NCBI RefSeq assembly: GCF_040813715.1 | Contig: NZ_JBFOCH010000017.1 | Length of the DNA stretch: 64,000 bases | Reading direction: 5' to 3' (one strand) | Source: Mesorhizobium_K marinum | Lineage (GTDB): Bacteria; Pseudomonadota; Alphaproteobacteria; Rhizobiales; Rhizobiaceae | In this document: positions 63,403 through 64,000 of the stretch, piece by piece | Numbering within the stretch: the first letter of the stretch is position 1 | Layout of the letters: each line of letters begins with the position of its first letter | Notes under the pieces: generated by a model | What the model was told of the DNA's origin: nothing | Database searches by the model: none | What the model saw: only the letters and a program-made list of their open reading frames with translations | Made by a program: the position numbers and the translations under genes

Positions 63403-64000
63403 GGGGATTTCCTTGGATGGGAAGGACCGTCGGGGCCGGCCGGCTTTTCGGCGACCAGGATGAAGCGGCGGTAGACGAGGGTCCGCATGCGGTTGCGCAG
63501 GCCCTGCCCGTGCCTCTGCGCCCGGGCGATGCCGTCATGCGACCGCTCGCGGATCGAGACGAAGCCGGCGTCGGCCAGGAGCGGCGCCAGGCGATCGAAT
63601 GTCAGGCCCTGGCTGAAGGGCAGCCGCAACATGATCGCGGCGTGCCTATCACCCATGGCCGCGTCGTAGTACGGGTCCGGCGCCAGGCGCTCCCACAGAG
63701 CCAGCACGCGCGCCGCCCAGACACCCGACGGCCGGGGCTTGGTCCAGTCGCCGTCATAGACGATCAGCCTGCCGCCCGGCCGCAGGATGCGGAGCCAGTC
63801 CGCAAATGCGCAGGCCGGGTCGGTCAGCGTCCATACCAGGTGCCGGCAGACGATGGCGTCGTAGGCCTCGTCGGGCTCCATCGTGCGACCGGCATCGGCG
63901 TTCAGGAACCGCAGGCGCGGCTTCCCGGCGTGCTTTGCACGCGCCTTCACCAGCATCGCCTCCGAAAAGTCGAGCGCGGTGACGTCATGGCCGAGATCGT
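63399..64000 (-). CDS. Class I SAM-dependent methyltransferase (partial)
   Basis: The C-terminal 200 residues of a methyltransferase running off the right edge. Visible are the post-I acidic turn (VTALDFSEAML), the YDAIVCRHLVWTLTDP motif and LRILRPGGRLIVYDGDW, with a variable C-terminal part ending in KPAGPDGPSHP. It overlaps the binding-protein gene by 4 bp. Such pairs occur in metal-chelate or cobalamin uptake loci. The N-terminal SAM-binding GxGxG loop lies outside the window. Confidence 0.85.
   Translation of the reverse strand, partial: DLGHDVTALDFSEAMLVKARAKHAGKPRLRFLNADAGRTMEPDEAYDAIVCRHLVWTLTDPACAFADWLRILRPGGRLIVYDGDWTKPRPSGVWAARVLALWERLAPDPYYDAAMGDRHAAIMLRLPFSQGLTFDRLAPLLADAGFVSIRERSHDGIARAQRHGQGLRNRMRTLVYRRFILVAEKPAGPDGPSHPRKSP

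Overview
The window looks like a fragment of a high-GC alphaproteobacterial genome, most likely from the Hyphomicrobiales (Mesorhizobium/Aminobacter-like Phyllobacteriaceae). The grounds are the GC-rich coding style, the density of ABC and TRAP importers with their own regulators, rhizobial-type palindromic intergenic repeats, and a glycerol-type ABC system of the GlpSTPQUV layout. It is a draft scaffold. Eighteen N-runs (1 to 26 N) are each flanked by near-identical tandem copies of 43 to 247 bp, several with point differences. These are best read as unmerged contig ends, probably from mixed strains, and they artificially break or lengthen about 13 genes. No rRNA, tRNA, CRISPR array, phage or transposase gene was recognised.

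Layout. 0-6.6 kb: a flavin-dependent oxidoreductase (partial), a class I aminotransferase, an amino-acid ABC binding protein and permease without an ATPase, a class V PLP enzyme and an aldehyde dehydrogenase. 6.7-16.3 kb, minus strand: a molybdenum-hydroxylase operon (SRPBCC protein, FAD subunit, 2Fe-2S subunit, Mo subunit split into two genes, MoxR and VWA/CoxE-like maturation pair, amidohydrolase) preceded by an AraC regulator gene. Two 16-bp direct repeats at a 21-bp period lie upstream of the operon. 16.6-26.7 kb, plus strand: a carbohydrate ABC importer with two permeases, a 66-residue membrane protein and two ATPases. It continues directly into dhaL, dhaM, HPr, enzyme I, an unknown protein and dhaK, so import and a complete phosphoenolpyruvate-to-dihydroxyacetone phosphorelay are encoded together.

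26.7-45 kb: rare-sugar and polyol catabolism. One minus-strand operon holds an AGE-family isomerase, two SDRs and a GMC oxidoreductase. A second holds a PfkB kinase, a PF08013 (GatZ/KbaZ-type) protein, a Gfo/Idh oxidoreductase, a TIM-barrel isomerase, a hydrolase and a pentose-phosphate-epimerase homologue. Then come a LacI regulator, a ribose-type ABC importer, a SorC-type regulator, a LacD/YihT-like aldolase and a fused ROK plus P-loop double kinase. 45-50 kb: a FadR-type regulator, a TRAP transporter and an L-idonate-dehydrogenase-like enzyme.

50-60.4 kb: a PgtC/PgtB/PgtA-like signalling module (binding protein, histidine kinase, sigma-54 activator) followed by a second, paralogous binding protein, a fused Fbp-type permease, an ATPase and a histidine phosphatase. 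A well-spaced sigma-54 promoter and a pair of upstream direct repeats lie in front of the transport genes. 60.5-64 kb: a VapBC pair, a lone YjhX-family protein, a frameshifted cobalamin/haem-type binding protein and a partial methyltransferase.

A recurring architectural theme: each of the five importers that begins with an intact binding-protein gene carries a hairpin with a 12-bp stem just after that gene and before the first membrane gene. The signalling binding protein of the Pgt-like module lacks one.
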